Shown in pieces: positions 1 through 6,931 of a stretch of 46,655 nt of DNA. The stretch spans positions 1-46,655 of the forward strand of contig NZ_FOIL01000024.1 of NCBI RefSeq assembly GCF_900101295.1. Reading direction: 5' to 3'. Source of the DNA: [Clostridium] aminophilum (GTDB taxonomy: Bacteria; Bacillota; Clostridia; Lachnospirales; Lachnospiraceae). A model generated the notes under the pieces. That model had not been told where the DNA came from. It did no database searches and worked only from the letters and a program-made list of their open reading frames with translations. The stretch's first letter is position 1. Each line of letters begins with the position of its first letter. The translations under genes and the position numbers were made by a program.

Positions 1-138
1 AGCAATCTGAGATTCTCTCACGAAAACCCGTCCATCAAACAGGTTTATCAGGATTTCCTGGGGGCACCGCTCTCGGAGAAGGCCGAAGAACTTCTGCACA
101 CCAATCATCATGACTGGCGAATGCCGAACGAGAGATAA
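1..138 (+). CDS. [FeFe]-hydrogenase catalytic subunit, C-terminal fragment
   Basis: Only the last 45 codons are in the window, open from base 1 to a TAA at 136-138. The peptide contains SHENPSIKQVYQDFLG and ends PLSEKAEELLHTNHHDW plus a short tail. This matches the conserved end of iron-only hydrogenases of the HydA/HndD type (SHENP...YEEFLG.P.S.K.HELLHTHY), which sit in the cytoplasm and couple ferredoxin or NAD(P)H to hydrogen. The H-cluster cysteine motifs lie upstream of the window, so the exact subtype (monomeric, bifurcating or sensory) cannot be decided. A strong hairpin follows 33 bases after the stop. The family call is fairly sure, the subtype open. Confidence 0.8.
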   Translation, partial: SNLRFSHENPSIKQVYQDFLGAPLSEKAEELLHTNHHDWRMPNER

Positions 139-171
139 GACGACAAAGAGAACTGAACTCAGGCCGGAATT

Positions 172-198
172 GCTGCCGGGACGTTTCGTTCCGGCAGC
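172..198 (+). terminator. Terminator-like hairpin after the hydrogenase gene
   Basis: A 10-bp stem (GCTGCCGGGA pairing with TTCCGGCAGC, one G-T pair) closes a 7-base loop. It is followed by a T-rich stretch with interruptions (tttcggtcttttcgttt). Its position just after the hydrogenase stop fits an intrinsic terminator. Confidence 0.6.
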
Positions 199-215
199 AG
201 ATTTCGGTCTTTTCG

Positions 216-282
216 TTTCATAGGAAATTTCTCCGAAATTCCCTATGAAACAAAAACGCTCCGCGAGGATGCGCACGCCGCT
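216..282. repeat. Dispersed intergenic repeat, copy A
   Basis: Starts with a hairpin (TTTCATAGGAAATTT at 216-230 pairing with GAAATTCCCTATGAAA at 235-250), then a conserved tail CAAAAACGCTCCGCGAGGAT and GCGCACGCCG. Copies B (405-470) and C (20167-20231) share the hairpin and tail with scattered changes. It looks like a small non-autonomous or REP-like family. Confidence 0.6.
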
Positions 283-404
283 GTAAGGAAGCTGTCACCT
301 AACGGTGACCAGCGGCGGCGCGCAAAGTCCGCGGTGCTCCCCTCAGGACTGAGGGGATGGGGGAGCCGAAGTCCGCTTGCGGACTTTGTTCTGTGTTATC
401 CGTT

Positions 405-470
405 ATGGCACAGGAAAGCTCTCCGGATTTTCCTATGACATAAAAATGCTCTGCGGGGATGCGCGCGATG
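405..470. repeat. Dispersed intergenic repeat, copy B
   Basis: Resembles copy A in the same orientation: AGGAAAGCTCTCCGGATTTT followed by CCTATGACATAAAAATGCT, CTGCGGGGATGCGCGC. The 5' arm of the hairpin is more diverged than in copy A. It lies just upstream of the histidine-kinase promoter. Confidence 0.5.
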
Positions 471-490
471 TGGAAAGAAAACTGCTTCAT

Positions 491-520
491 TTGCCGGATG
501 GCGCGGAGAAGAGTTATAGT
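491..520 (+). promoter_or_regulatory. Candidate sigma-A promoter of the histidine kinase
   Basis: TTGCCG at 491-496, an 18-base spacer and TATAGT at 515-520. The start site predicted from this (about 527) leaves a short leader before GTG 553 and makes the upstream TTG at 529 an unlikely start codon. Confidence 0.45.
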
Positions 521-552
521 AAAAGAAATTGGAACTGGATACGGGAGGAAAC

Positions 553-1992
553 GTGGATAAGAATGTGAGTGTGTATCGTCGGGGAAAATATGAAATTCTC
601 TACGACCCGGAGAAACTCCGCATAGGCTTTGGCGTTTATCTTCTGGGGCTTTGGGGACCGCTCATCGTGCGTCCCGACGGGTTCGGAATCTATGATCATC
701 TTCGCCGCGGACTGGCGGAAGACCGGTGTTCCGATATGATTCTGGCGGCGCTGATGCTGGTAATGATGAATGTTGTGCGAATGATGCCGCATTACCTCGG
801 CGCATTTCTGATTGACGAGTCCATTGAGTTTCAAAAAGCCGGAAAACGGCGCTTTGAGTGGAATGTCTGGCTTACCTTCGGACTCATTCTCGGTATGTAC
901 CGGCTGATCGATATTATTCACGGCGCAAGCTATGACTTCGGTTTCCCGGCACTGTTTACCGTCAGTGTGATTCTGCTTTTGTCGTATATGAATCTATTCG
1001 GCGTCAGCCCATTCAACAAAGTCATCGTCGTGATGACGATGCTGCTCAGCATTCAGTGGCTGGATGTCATGCCGGCACTGACCCGTTACGGTTTTGGCCG
1101 CGGAGAAGTGTCCAGAGATATCAAGACCTTCGCCTTTGCGATGGGAGAGGCGGATACACTGACGATTTTTGCGGTATGTCTGACCGTGATCTTTACCTTC
1201 GCGTCCGCCATGCAGATTGCCCTCCTATGGAAAGAACACAAACTCCGGATTGCCGGAGAAGAAACGAGAAGGGCGCAGCAGAATCTGTATGAATCGCGGA
1301 TTGAGGCACTGAATATGAGGAGCACGACGGAGGCGCAGAGTCTGGTCCATGATCTGAAAAGTCCGCTGACCACAGTGCAGGGGCTGATCAGTCTTGCGGA
1401 GATGATGGAGGAAAACCCGCTGATCCGGGAATATTTCGCCAAGATCACAAAAGCACTCAGCAATATGAGTGTGATGATTTCGGAGATCCTTTATGAAAAC
1501 CGGAAAAAACCGCTGAATATGGATGACCTGTTCCATGATGTGCTTGCGCAGGTTTCCATCATGATTCCTGCGGAGATGATCCGCTATGAAAATGAGTGCC
1601 CGGAGGCGCAGATTCTCGGAAACCGGATTCGACTGGTCCGTGCGGTGATCAACCTCATCAACAATGCATACGCGGCTGTGGACAAGAAAAAAGGCCGGAT
1701 TGATCTGATCGTCGGCCGGAGGAACGGCGGTATTGAGATCATGGTGCAGGACAATGGATCCGGAATGACGGAACAGGAGCGGGTACAGGCATTTGAACTC
1801 GGATATTCCGGGGCCGGATCTTCGGGACTGGGGCTTGCATTTACCCGACAGGTAATCACTGCCCACGGAGGAACCATCGGAATTGAAAGCGAGAAGAATC
1901 GCTACACGCGGGTGAAAATCCTGCTGGATGAAGTAAGGGAGGAAGAACATGACGGAAATGACGGCGCAGACGGTCAGGATTCTGGCGATTGA
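553..1992 (+). CDS. Membrane sensor histidine kinase
   Basis: A two-component sensor kinase of 479 residues. About six hydrophobic segments fill residues 25-225 and form a membrane input domain without a recognisable ligand domain. The H-box reads LVHDLKSPLTT with the phospho-acceptor His266. The ATPase domain shows an N-box (INLINNAYAAV), DNGSGM (Asp400) and GSSGLGLAFTRQV. I chose GTG 553 because GGGAGG lies 4 bases upstream and the promoter sits at 491-520; a TTG at 529 lacks a binding site. The 3' end overlaps the response regulator by 44 bases, so the two are translationally coupled. The signal is unknown. The pair stands directly before a zinc-hydrolase/GGT operon, which makes that operon a candidate target (inference). 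Confidence 0.85.
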   Translation: MDKNVSVYRRGKYEILYDPEKLRIGFGVYLLGLWGPLIVRPDGFGIYDHLRRGLAEDRCSDMILAALMLVMMNVVRMMPHYLGAFLIDESIEFQKAGKRRFEWNVWLTFGLILGMYRLIDIIHGASYDFGFPALFTVSVILLLSYMNLFGVSPFNKVIVVMTMLLSIQWLDVMPALTRYGFGRGEVSRDIKTFAFAMGEADTLTIFAVCLTVIFTFASAMQIALLWKEHKLRIAGEETRRAQQNLYESRIEALNMRSTTEAQSLVHDLKSPLTTVQGLISLAEMMEENPLIREYFAKITKALSNMSVMISEILYENRKKPLNMDDLFHDVLAQVSIMIPAEMIRYENECPEAQILGNRIRLVRAVINLINNAYAAVDKKKGRIDLIVGRRNGGIEIMVQDNGSGMTEQERVQAFELGYSGAGSSGLGLAFTRQVITAHGGTIGIESEKNRYTRVKILLDEVREEEHDGNDGADGQDSGD

Positions 1993-2671
1993 TGACAATC
2001 CGGATATTCTGTACACATTGGAACAGATCTGCCGGTTTCAGGGGTGGATACCGCTGATGGCGAACGGTTATGATGAGGCGGTGGAAGTGATCCGCAGTCA
2101 GACACCGGATCTGGTTCTGGTGGATTATCATATGCCGGGCCGGGACGGGATCAGCACCGTCAGCGAGCTGCGAAAAATTCTTCCGGAAGTACCGATCGTT
2201 GTGCTCACGATAGAGGAGAGTGACGGTGTGGTGCAGCGTTTTGCGGAAGCCGGGGCGGACGATTATGCCCTGAAACCAATCAAGGCGATTGATCTGATCT
2301 CCCGGATCAAGGTTCATCTTCAGCTGGCGGCAAAAAGAGTATCGTTACAGGCTTCCGGTACGGAGGATCATGGGGGCAGAGCCGCGGAAGCCGGCGAAAA
2401 TCAGGCCGACACCGGAGAGAAAAATCATCGTCAGGATGTTTTCCGAGAGAAGGGGATCAGTGAGGTGACACTCACAAAACTTGAGAAGGCATTGAAAGGG
2501 GAAGCCGGCTTCCGTGATATTGACGAGATCGAAACGGCGACGACCATCAAGAAGAAGACTCTTTACCGCTATCTTCAGTTTCTTCTCAAAGAGGGAAGGA
2601 TTGAGCAGGATTATTCGTACGGCGAGATGGGGCGCCCCAGAACGCTGTACCGTTGGAAAAACGAGCATTAG
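1949..2671 (+). CDS. Response regulator with CitB/DcuR-type output domain
   Basis: An N-terminal receiver domain (residues 1-125) has the acidic pair in AIDDNPDI, the phospho-acceptor Asp59 in LVLVDYHMPG, and the switch Lys in ALKPI. A charged linker (about 130-165) leads to a winged-helix region (about 168-240) containing TTIKKKTLYRYLQFLLKEG and GRPRTLYRW, the pattern of CitB/DcuR/MalR regulators. It therefore probably binds DNA, although its partner kinase is not CitA-like (HisKA-type H-box, no PAS/Cache region seen). The ATG is preceded by AGGGAGGAA and lies inside the kinase gene. It could activate the promoter block found at 2844-2892 (inference). Confidence 0.85.
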   Translation: MTEMTAQTVRILAIDDNPDILYTLEQICRFQGWIPLMANGYDEAVEVIRSQTPDLVLVDYHMPGRDGISTVSELRKILPEVPIVVLTIEESDGVVQRFAEAGADDYALKPIKAIDLISRIKVHLQLAAKRVSLQASGTEDHGGRAAEAGENQADTGEKNHRQDVFREKGISEVTLTKLEKALKGEAGFRDIDEIETATTIKKKTLYRYLQFLLKEGRIEQDYSYGEMGRPRTLYRWKNEH

Positions 2672-2718
2672 GTATAATACGGCGTCGGGGGATGTGGATC
2701 GGATTTTTTTCGGAATGA

Positions 2719-2765
2719 ATGTAATGGGGGCGAAGTCTGTTTTGGGACTTCGTCCCCATTACATT
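2719..2765. terminator. Long stem-loop after the response regulator
   Basis: A 20-bp stem with one G-T pair (AATGTAATGGGGGCGAAGTC against GACTTCGTCCCCATTACATT) and an 8-base loop. There is no T-run on either side in the transcribed sense, so termination is only likely, not proven. Confidence 0.5.
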
Positions 2766-2843
2766 TGAAGGCAGCGGTCCGGAAACTGCAGCGCAGGTAT
2801 GGTCAGAATCCCGCAGACGGGAAGAAATTCTGTGAAGATAAAA

Positions 2844-2892
2844 ATGAGAAAAATGAGAGAAAATAGACAAGATGTGTAGAATTCTGTAATTA
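2844..2892 (+). promoter_or_regulatory. Promoter block shared with 11707-11755
   Basis: ATGAGAAAAATGAGAGAAAA, then TAGACA (-35, 2864-2869), a 17-base spacer and TAATTA (-10, 2887-2892). The first 26 bases are identical to those at 11707-11732, with the same spacing to the -10 box. The upstream part is a direct repeat of TGAGA(G)AAAA about 10 bases apart, as expected for two adjacent activator half-sites. Confidence 0.6.
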
Positions 2893-3009
2893 TAAGATTA
2901 TGCGCGGCATAAAAATGAAAATTCAGATTTGATTGCGTTTCGGGAGAAATAACGTATGAAAAGACAACACGGAATCGTTTTTCCGGGGCCGTTGATCGAG
3001 GGAGCAGGT

Positions 3010-3990
3010 ATGTCGAGACACATTCCGGCAGCATTGTCTGCGATAGGGATTGCTTTGGCGGCAGCCGGCTGCGGATCTTCCGCTTTTTCTGCGGCGATTC
3101 CGAGTCGGACGGCGCAGGAAACCGGTCTGAATGGTTCGGAATGTCGCGAAGACAAAAACGGGAATGATGCTTTAAAACCGGAACTGTTATCCAAAACAGA
3201 TGAAAGGAATTCGGATGTATCTGAAAAAACAGAGAATATGACCGGGAACGATACCGAAGAACCGGAAGAAAAGCGGATAACAGACCGGAATATTATCAAT
3301 TCTTCGGAACAAAGCATCGAGAGTTACACGATTCCGTCGGGAAGCGGTCCGAACACCGTGATTCACATCCGAAGCGGAAAGAAAGGTCCGGTTCTCTATA
3401 TCGAAGCCGGGATCCACGGCGATGAAACAGCCGGTCAGGGGGCGGTCCGGAAGCTGGCAGAGACACTGTCACAGGGAGAAGAACTCTCTGCCGGAGAAAT
3501 TTACCTGATTGAAGCGGTGAACCGGTACGGAGCGGAACACGGAAAGCGGACCACAAGAGAGAATGAAGACATCAACCGGGCATTTCCGGGAGAGAACAAC
3601 GGAAGCGGAGCGGAAGTGACTGCTGCGGCGCTCTTCCGGGACATTCGGGAGAAGAAACCGGATCTGGTGTTGGATCTGCACGAGGCGAGAAAACATGCGG
3701 ACGGGATCGACCAGCTCGGCGAAAGTGTGATCGCCGGTTCTCTGGACGGGATCGAAGATCTGATCCTCGGTCTCATCGCCGATTCCGAACAGAACCCGGA
3801 AATCGGCGTCAAACTGGATTTGTTTGGATCACCGCCGGAAGGCAGCATCAACCGGACAGTGACGGAACAGCTTCATATTCCGGTCATCACGATCGAGACG
3901 TCGAGAGAAAAGCCGGAAGCGGAGCGGATCCGTGTGCAGCTCGGTATCATTCAGTATGTTCTTGATTTCTATCATATGCGCGGCCGGTAG
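3010..3990 (+). CDS. Secreted AstE/AspA-like zinc hydrolase lipoprotein
   Basis: A 326-residue exported protein with a lipoprotein signal ending in LAAAGC (Cys21), a hydrophilic Glu/Asn-rich linker to about residue 100, and a metallohydrolase domain of the succinylglutamate desuccinylase/aspartoacylase type (M14-like fold). Zinc ligands are visible as HGDE (His136, Glu139) and DLHE (His224), with a late glutamate in TIETS (Glu296) as the likely catalytic base. I chose ATG 3010 because GAGGGAG lies 5 bases upstream and the lipoprotein signal starts there; ATG 2956 is the alternative. Its partner downstream is a GGT lipoprotein. Phage poly-gamma-glutamate hydrolase PghP has a related fold, so cleavage of gamma-glutamyl chains or peptides is a reasonable guess, not shown. 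Confidence 0.75.
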   Translation: MSRHIPAALSAIGIALAAAGCGSSAFSAAIPSRTAQETGLNGSECREDKNGNDALKPELLSKTDERNSDVSEKTENMTGNDTEEPEEKRITDRNIINSSEQSIESYTIPSGSGPNTVIHIRSGKKGPVLYIEAGIHGDETAGQGAVRKLAETLSQGEELSAGEIYLIEAVNRYGAEHGKRTTRENEDINRAFPGENNGSGAEVTAAALFRDIREKKPDLVLDLHEARKHADGIDQLGESVIAGSLDGIEDLILGLIADSEQNPEIGVKLDLFGSPPEGSINRTVTEQLHIPVITIETSREKPEAERIRVQLGIIQYVLDFYHMRGR

Positions 3991-4088
3991 GGCAGCCATA
4001 AGCCGGCATGGATGGAAATGGAGATAGCGCAGCCGTGGCGGACTGCGGAATCAGAATGGAACGGAATGACAAAGGAAGGAGAGAAAGT

Positions 4089-5924
4089 ATGAAAAAGAAA
4101 CTGCGCAGAATAGTCAGCGCGGCACTTTCCGCGGCGATGGCAACCAGCCTTGCAGCCTGCGGAAACACGGCGGCGACCTCCACCACAGCGGCAACCTCGG
4201 AGACAAACGCAGCGGCGGAAACAGAGACAAAGGCGGAAAAACCGGCTCTGACACCGGCATACAGTGTTGCGGATTTCCAGACAGTGGATGCGGAAGGAAA
4301 CCGGATCACGACCGGACGCGATGCAACCAGCAAGAAGGCGGTAGCGGTTGCTTCCAAGTATGAGGTATCCCAGGTCGGCGCGGAAATTATGAAAAAGGGC
4401 GGAAACGCGGTTGATGCGGCAGTAGCCATGGGGTTTGCGCTCGGCGTCTGCGAACCGTTTACGTCCGGTCTCGGCGGAGGCGGTATCGCAACCATCCATA
4501 TGAAGGACGGATCGAATTATTTCATCGATTTCCGGGAGGTTGCTCCGGCACTCGCAACGCTGGATAAGTATGTGGATGAGAAGGGCGAGCCGAACGGCAA
4601 CACCAAGAAGGGCGGCCTGGCATCCGGTGTTCCGGGCGAGTGTGCCGGTCTCCTCTACATGCTGGAGAAGTACGGCACCATGACCCGGGCAGAGGTTATG
4701 GCTCCGGCGATCCGCATTGCGAACGAGGGATTTACGGTATCCACCTACTGCGCAAATGCCATCAATGACGCTTATCAGACCGCACAGGAGTTCCCGGAGA
4801 TGCAGAAGGTCTATTGGGACGAGAATGATCTTCCGTACGGCGAGGGCGCGGTGATCAACAATCCGGATCTGGCAAAGACACTGCAGAAGATTTCTGATGA
4901 AGGCGCAGATGCATTCTACAAGGGTGAGATCGGACAGGCCATGGTCGACACTCTGAAAGAGTACGACGGTGTCATGACCATGGAAGATCTGGCAAAATAC
5001 ACCGTTCTTGAGCATGAGCCGGTGGAAGGGGAATACAGAGGATACAAGATTATCTCTTCCCCGCCGCCGTCTTCCGGTGGTACTCACCTGATCGAGATCC
5101 TGAATATTCTGGAAAATTATGACATCGGCAGCATGAAGATCAACTCTCCGGAGTACGTTCACACCTTTACGGAGGCATTTAAGCTTGCCTTTGCGGACCG
5201 TGCGAAGTATATGGCGGATACCGCATTTACGGACGTGCCGCTTGATGGCCTGACCAGCCAGAAGTATGCGGATGAGAGAGCGAAGAAGATTGATCCGGCC
5301 AAGGCGATGGAAGAGGCTGCACCGGATGATCCGACACTCTTTGAACACACCGATACCACACACTTCTCTGTCGGCGATATCGACGGCAACTGCGTGGCGA
5401 TCACCAAGACCATCAACTACTACTTCGGCAGCGGCGTCATGGTCAAGGGCTGCGGATTCATGATGAACAACCAGATGGATGATTTCTCGACCGATAAAGA
5501 CAGTGTCAATGTGATCGAGCCGGGCAAGAAGCCGCTTTCATCCATGAGCCCGACAGTGGTACTGAAGCCGGACGGCACGCCGTTCATGGTTACCGGTACT
5601 CCGGGCGGATCCCGCATCTTCTCCTCGGTAGCACAGACCATCTCCCGTGTCATCGATCACAAGATGACGCTTCTGGATGCGATCTGTGTTCCGAAGATCT
5701 GGAACTGCAGTAACAAGAATAAGCTTGACTATGAGAAGAATCTGAAGGGATACGAAGAGTATGCCGTAACGGAGGATACGATTGCAAAACTGACCGAGAT
5801 GGGCCATGGCGAGATCAAGACCGCGGCCAGCGGCAGCGTAAACTCCATCATCTATAACGATGACGGCACGATCACCGGCGTTGGCGATCCGCGCCAGGAC
5901 GGCAAGGCGGTCGGTGTAGACTGA
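4089..5924 (+). CDS. ggt: Gamma-glutamyltransferase lipoprotein (GGT 1)
   Basis: A 611-residue N-terminal nucleophile hydrolase. It is exported by a lipoprotein signal (SLAAC, Cys24) and tethered by a Thr/Ala/Glu linker to about residue 60. GGT landmarks run in order: KGGNAVDAAVAMGFALGV, SGLGGGG, DFREVAP, GVPGE, PPPSSGGTH, TTHFSVGD with the predicted autocleavage nucleophile Thr423, NNQMDDFS, and KPLSSMSP forming the oxyanion region. GGTs cleave or transfer gamma-glutamyl groups from glutathione, gamma-Glu peptides or poly-gamma-glutamate; CapD of Bacillus anthracis is a relative that acts on the capsule polymer. ATG 4089 has AGGAGAG upstream. It probably shares a transcript with the hydrolase at 3010. 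Confidence 0.92.
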   Translation: MKKKLRRIVSAALSAAMATSLAACGNTAATSTTAATSETNAAAETETKAEKPALTPAYSVADFQTVDAEGNRITTGRDATSKKAVAVASKYEVSQVGAEIMKKGGNAVDAAVAMGFALGVCEPFTSGLGGGGIATIHMKDGSNYFIDFREVAPALATLDKYVDEKGEPNGNTKKGGLASGVPGECAGLLYMLEKYGTMTRAEVMAPAIRIANEGFTVSTYCANAINDAYQTAQEFPEMQKVYWDENDLPYGEGAVINNPDLAKTLQKISDEGADAFYKGEIGQAMVDTLKEYDGVMTMEDLAKYTVLEHEPVEGEYRGYKIISSPPPSSGGTHLIEILNILENYDIGSMKINSPEYVHTFTEAFKLAFADRAKYMADTAFTDVPLDGLTSQKYADERAKKIDPAKAMEEAAPDDPTLFEHTDTTHFSVGDIDGNCVAITKTINYYFGSGVMVKGCGFMMNNQMDDFSTDKDSVNVIEPGKKPLSSMSPTVVLKPDGTPFMVTGTPGGSRIFSSVAQTISRVIDHKMTLLDAICVPKIWNCSNKNKLDYEKNLKGYEEYAVTEDTIAKLTEMGHGEIKTAASGSVNSIIYNDDGTITGVGDPRQDGKAVGVD

Positions 5925-5941
5925 CCCCGGATGGAACTGAG

Positions 5942-5972
5942 GGACGGGGGCAGCGGTTCATTTTGCCCCATC
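5942..5972 (+). terminator. Hairpin after GGT 1
   Basis: GGACGGGGGCA pairs imperfectly with TGCCCCATCC a short way after the GGT stop. No T-run follows; weak support as a terminator. Confidence 0.3.
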
Positions 5973-6085
5973 CGGACCGCAGCCCGTTCAAAAAATACGT
6001 TTAATAGATAACAGCAAAAGCTTCCATACTTGCCGGATAATGAGGTCACGGCGAGAATGCGAGAAAGAATCAAAGCGCATAAAGA

Positions 6086-6130
6086 CAGGCCAAGAGCCCG
6101 GCGGACTGCCCCCGCCGGGCTCTTGGCCTG
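6086..6130. terminator. Perfect 19-bp hairpin between convergent units
   Basis: CAGGCCAAGAGCCCGGCGG at 6086-6104 pairs without mismatch with 6112-6130 around a 7-base loop. It sits between GGT 1 (plus strand) and the toxin gene (minus strand), so it probably ends both transcripts. T-runs are poor on both sides. Confidence 0.55.
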
Positions 6131-6205
6131 AATGAAAACGGTATTCTGTGATGAGGGTTTATCAAAGCATCAAAGAATTCTTCAGAGTCATAAGAAATGA
6201 GGTGG

Positions 6206-6589
6206 TCAGGCTTCGTAGGGAGGAATATCTGATAAAGTAATACGGGCATATGAGCCATTCTTTTTGTCTTCAGGATGCGGTTCTAAACCGATAATGGTGA
6301 TAGATTGATCATCAGGACCATAAACCCAATACATACGCATTGCACCGCTGGTCTTATTCTCGAGATAGGACTGCCAGACCCGCTCACCGTATCGATCCGA
6401 TAATGCTTCAATATCATGTGTCTTAAGGCTGGGATGTCGGGGATTCTCCGAGAGCAGCTTTAAAGCCTTGCCCCATTTTTTGAATAGGAGAGCGTTTTTT
6501 TTGCTGATTGTTCCGGTTCTATAGTCTGACAAAAGTTTATTCCATAATTCATCCATTTCTGGAATGCCCATTCGAATTAAAAAATGCAT
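6206..6589 (-). CDS. RelE/ParE-superfamily toxin-like protein
   Basis: A 127-residue protein with the late-conserved pattern of the RelE/ParE/HigB toxin fold: HPSLKTHDIEAL in the middle, then a strand RMYWVYG and a final IGLEPHPEDK. It carries a longer N-terminal helical stretch than minimal RelE toxins. Many members are ribosome-dependent mRNA endonucleases or gyrase poisons; which applies here is not visible. It follows the antitoxin-like gene by 12 bases on the same strand and starts at ATG 6589 with AAAGGG upstream. It is read as the toxin of a type II pair. No frameshift is seen. Confidence 0.65.
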   Translation of the reverse strand: MHFLIRMGIPEMDELWNKLLSDYRTGTISKKNALLFKKWGKALKLLSENPRHPSLKTHDIEALSDRYGERVWQSYLENKTSGAMRMYWVYGPDDQSITIIGLEPHPEDKKNGSYARITLSDIPPYEA

Positions 6590-6601
6590 AATGCATACCC
6601 T

Positions 6602-6841
6602 TTAAAAATCAGACAGATCGATCGGATCGGAAACTTTGCCGGATTTGAAATTGCGAATTGCATTATCCATATCTTCCAATGTTTGAACAGATATTGTTTC
6701 TGGTACGGTCAATTCGCGTGGCTCTAACATGATGCATCCGTTCTCATATTCTTTTACGTTGTAATATTGATAGATGGCTCCTCGCAAAGTGATGCGCTTT
6801 TTGCTGTCAAGGTGAACGTTATAACTTTTTACTGCTTCCAT
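6602..6841 (-). CDS. Antitoxin-like protein, AbrB/SpoVT-type N-terminus
   Basis: A 79-residue protein. The segment HLDSKKRITLRGA resembles the swapped-hairpin AbrB/MazE DNA-binding motif (D.KGRI.LP), and the C-terminal half is acidic and helical, as in toxin-neutralising tails. It lies upstream of the RelE-like gene with 12 bases between them, the usual antitoxin-first order. AGGGAGGTG precedes the ATG. A perfect 14-bp palindrome and a sigma-A promoter stand just upstream, so autorepression is likely. It could also be called a DUF2442-unrelated small regulator; the pairing is the main evidence. Confidence 0.6.
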   Translation of the reverse strand: MEAVKSYNVHLDSKKRITLRGAIYQYYNVKEYENGCIMLEPRELTVPETISVQTLEDMDNAIRNFKSGKVSDPIDLSDF

Positions 6842-6861
6842 GTTGCACCTCCCTATCGGAA

Positions 6862-6875
6862 GTGGGAATTCCCAC
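6862..6875. promoter_or_regulatory. Operator candidate of the toxin-antitoxin pair
   Basis: The perfect palindrome GTGGGAATTCCCAC lies between the -10 box (6888-6893) and the antitoxin start, around +6 to +19 of the expected transcript. This is where an autorepressor would block elongation or initiation. Confidence 0.55.
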
Positions 6876-6887
6876 GTGATTATATTT

Positions 6888-6916
6888 ATAATATGCTATA
6901 TTGGGTCATGTGTCAA
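6888..6916 (-). promoter_or_regulatory. Sigma-A promoter of the toxin-antitoxin pair
   Basis: On the minus strand: TTGACA (6916-6911, full consensus), a 17-base spacer and TATTAT (6893-6888). It reads toward the antitoxin gene. Confidence 0.6.
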
Positions 6917-6931
6917 TGGCAGCAAAAGCAG

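Larger units (their letters stand above)
139..552. other. Intergenic region rich in inverted repeats
   Basis: No convincing gene is seen here. The stretch holds the hydrogenase terminator, two copies of a dispersed repeat (216-282 and 405-470), a long imperfect stem pairing 271-283 with 310-323 that encloses a smaller hairpin, a short perfect hairpin at 369-386 (AAGTCCGC pairing with GCGGACTT), and a promoter at 491-520. The short frames open on either strand are products of the palindromes. Confidence 0.6.
2672..3009. other. Intergenic region between the two-component system and the lipoprotein gene
   Basis: No gene seen. It contains a long stem-loop at 2719-2765 and the promoter block at 2844-2892 that recurs before the DUF6305-like gene. 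The end of the region overlaps possible upstream starts of the next gene. Confidence 0.6.

Noticed and set aside
2719-2765. Riboswitch before the zinc-hydrolase gene
   Set aside because: It lies upstream of the promoter block and is a simple long stem-loop with no multi-branch structure.
3972-5363. Long open frame antisense to GGT 1 (similar ones opposite GGT 2, the permease, gdpP and sufS)
   Set aside because: Shadow frames caused by GC-biased third codon positions. The sense strands carry complete family motifs, while the antisense products have none and lack binding sites.
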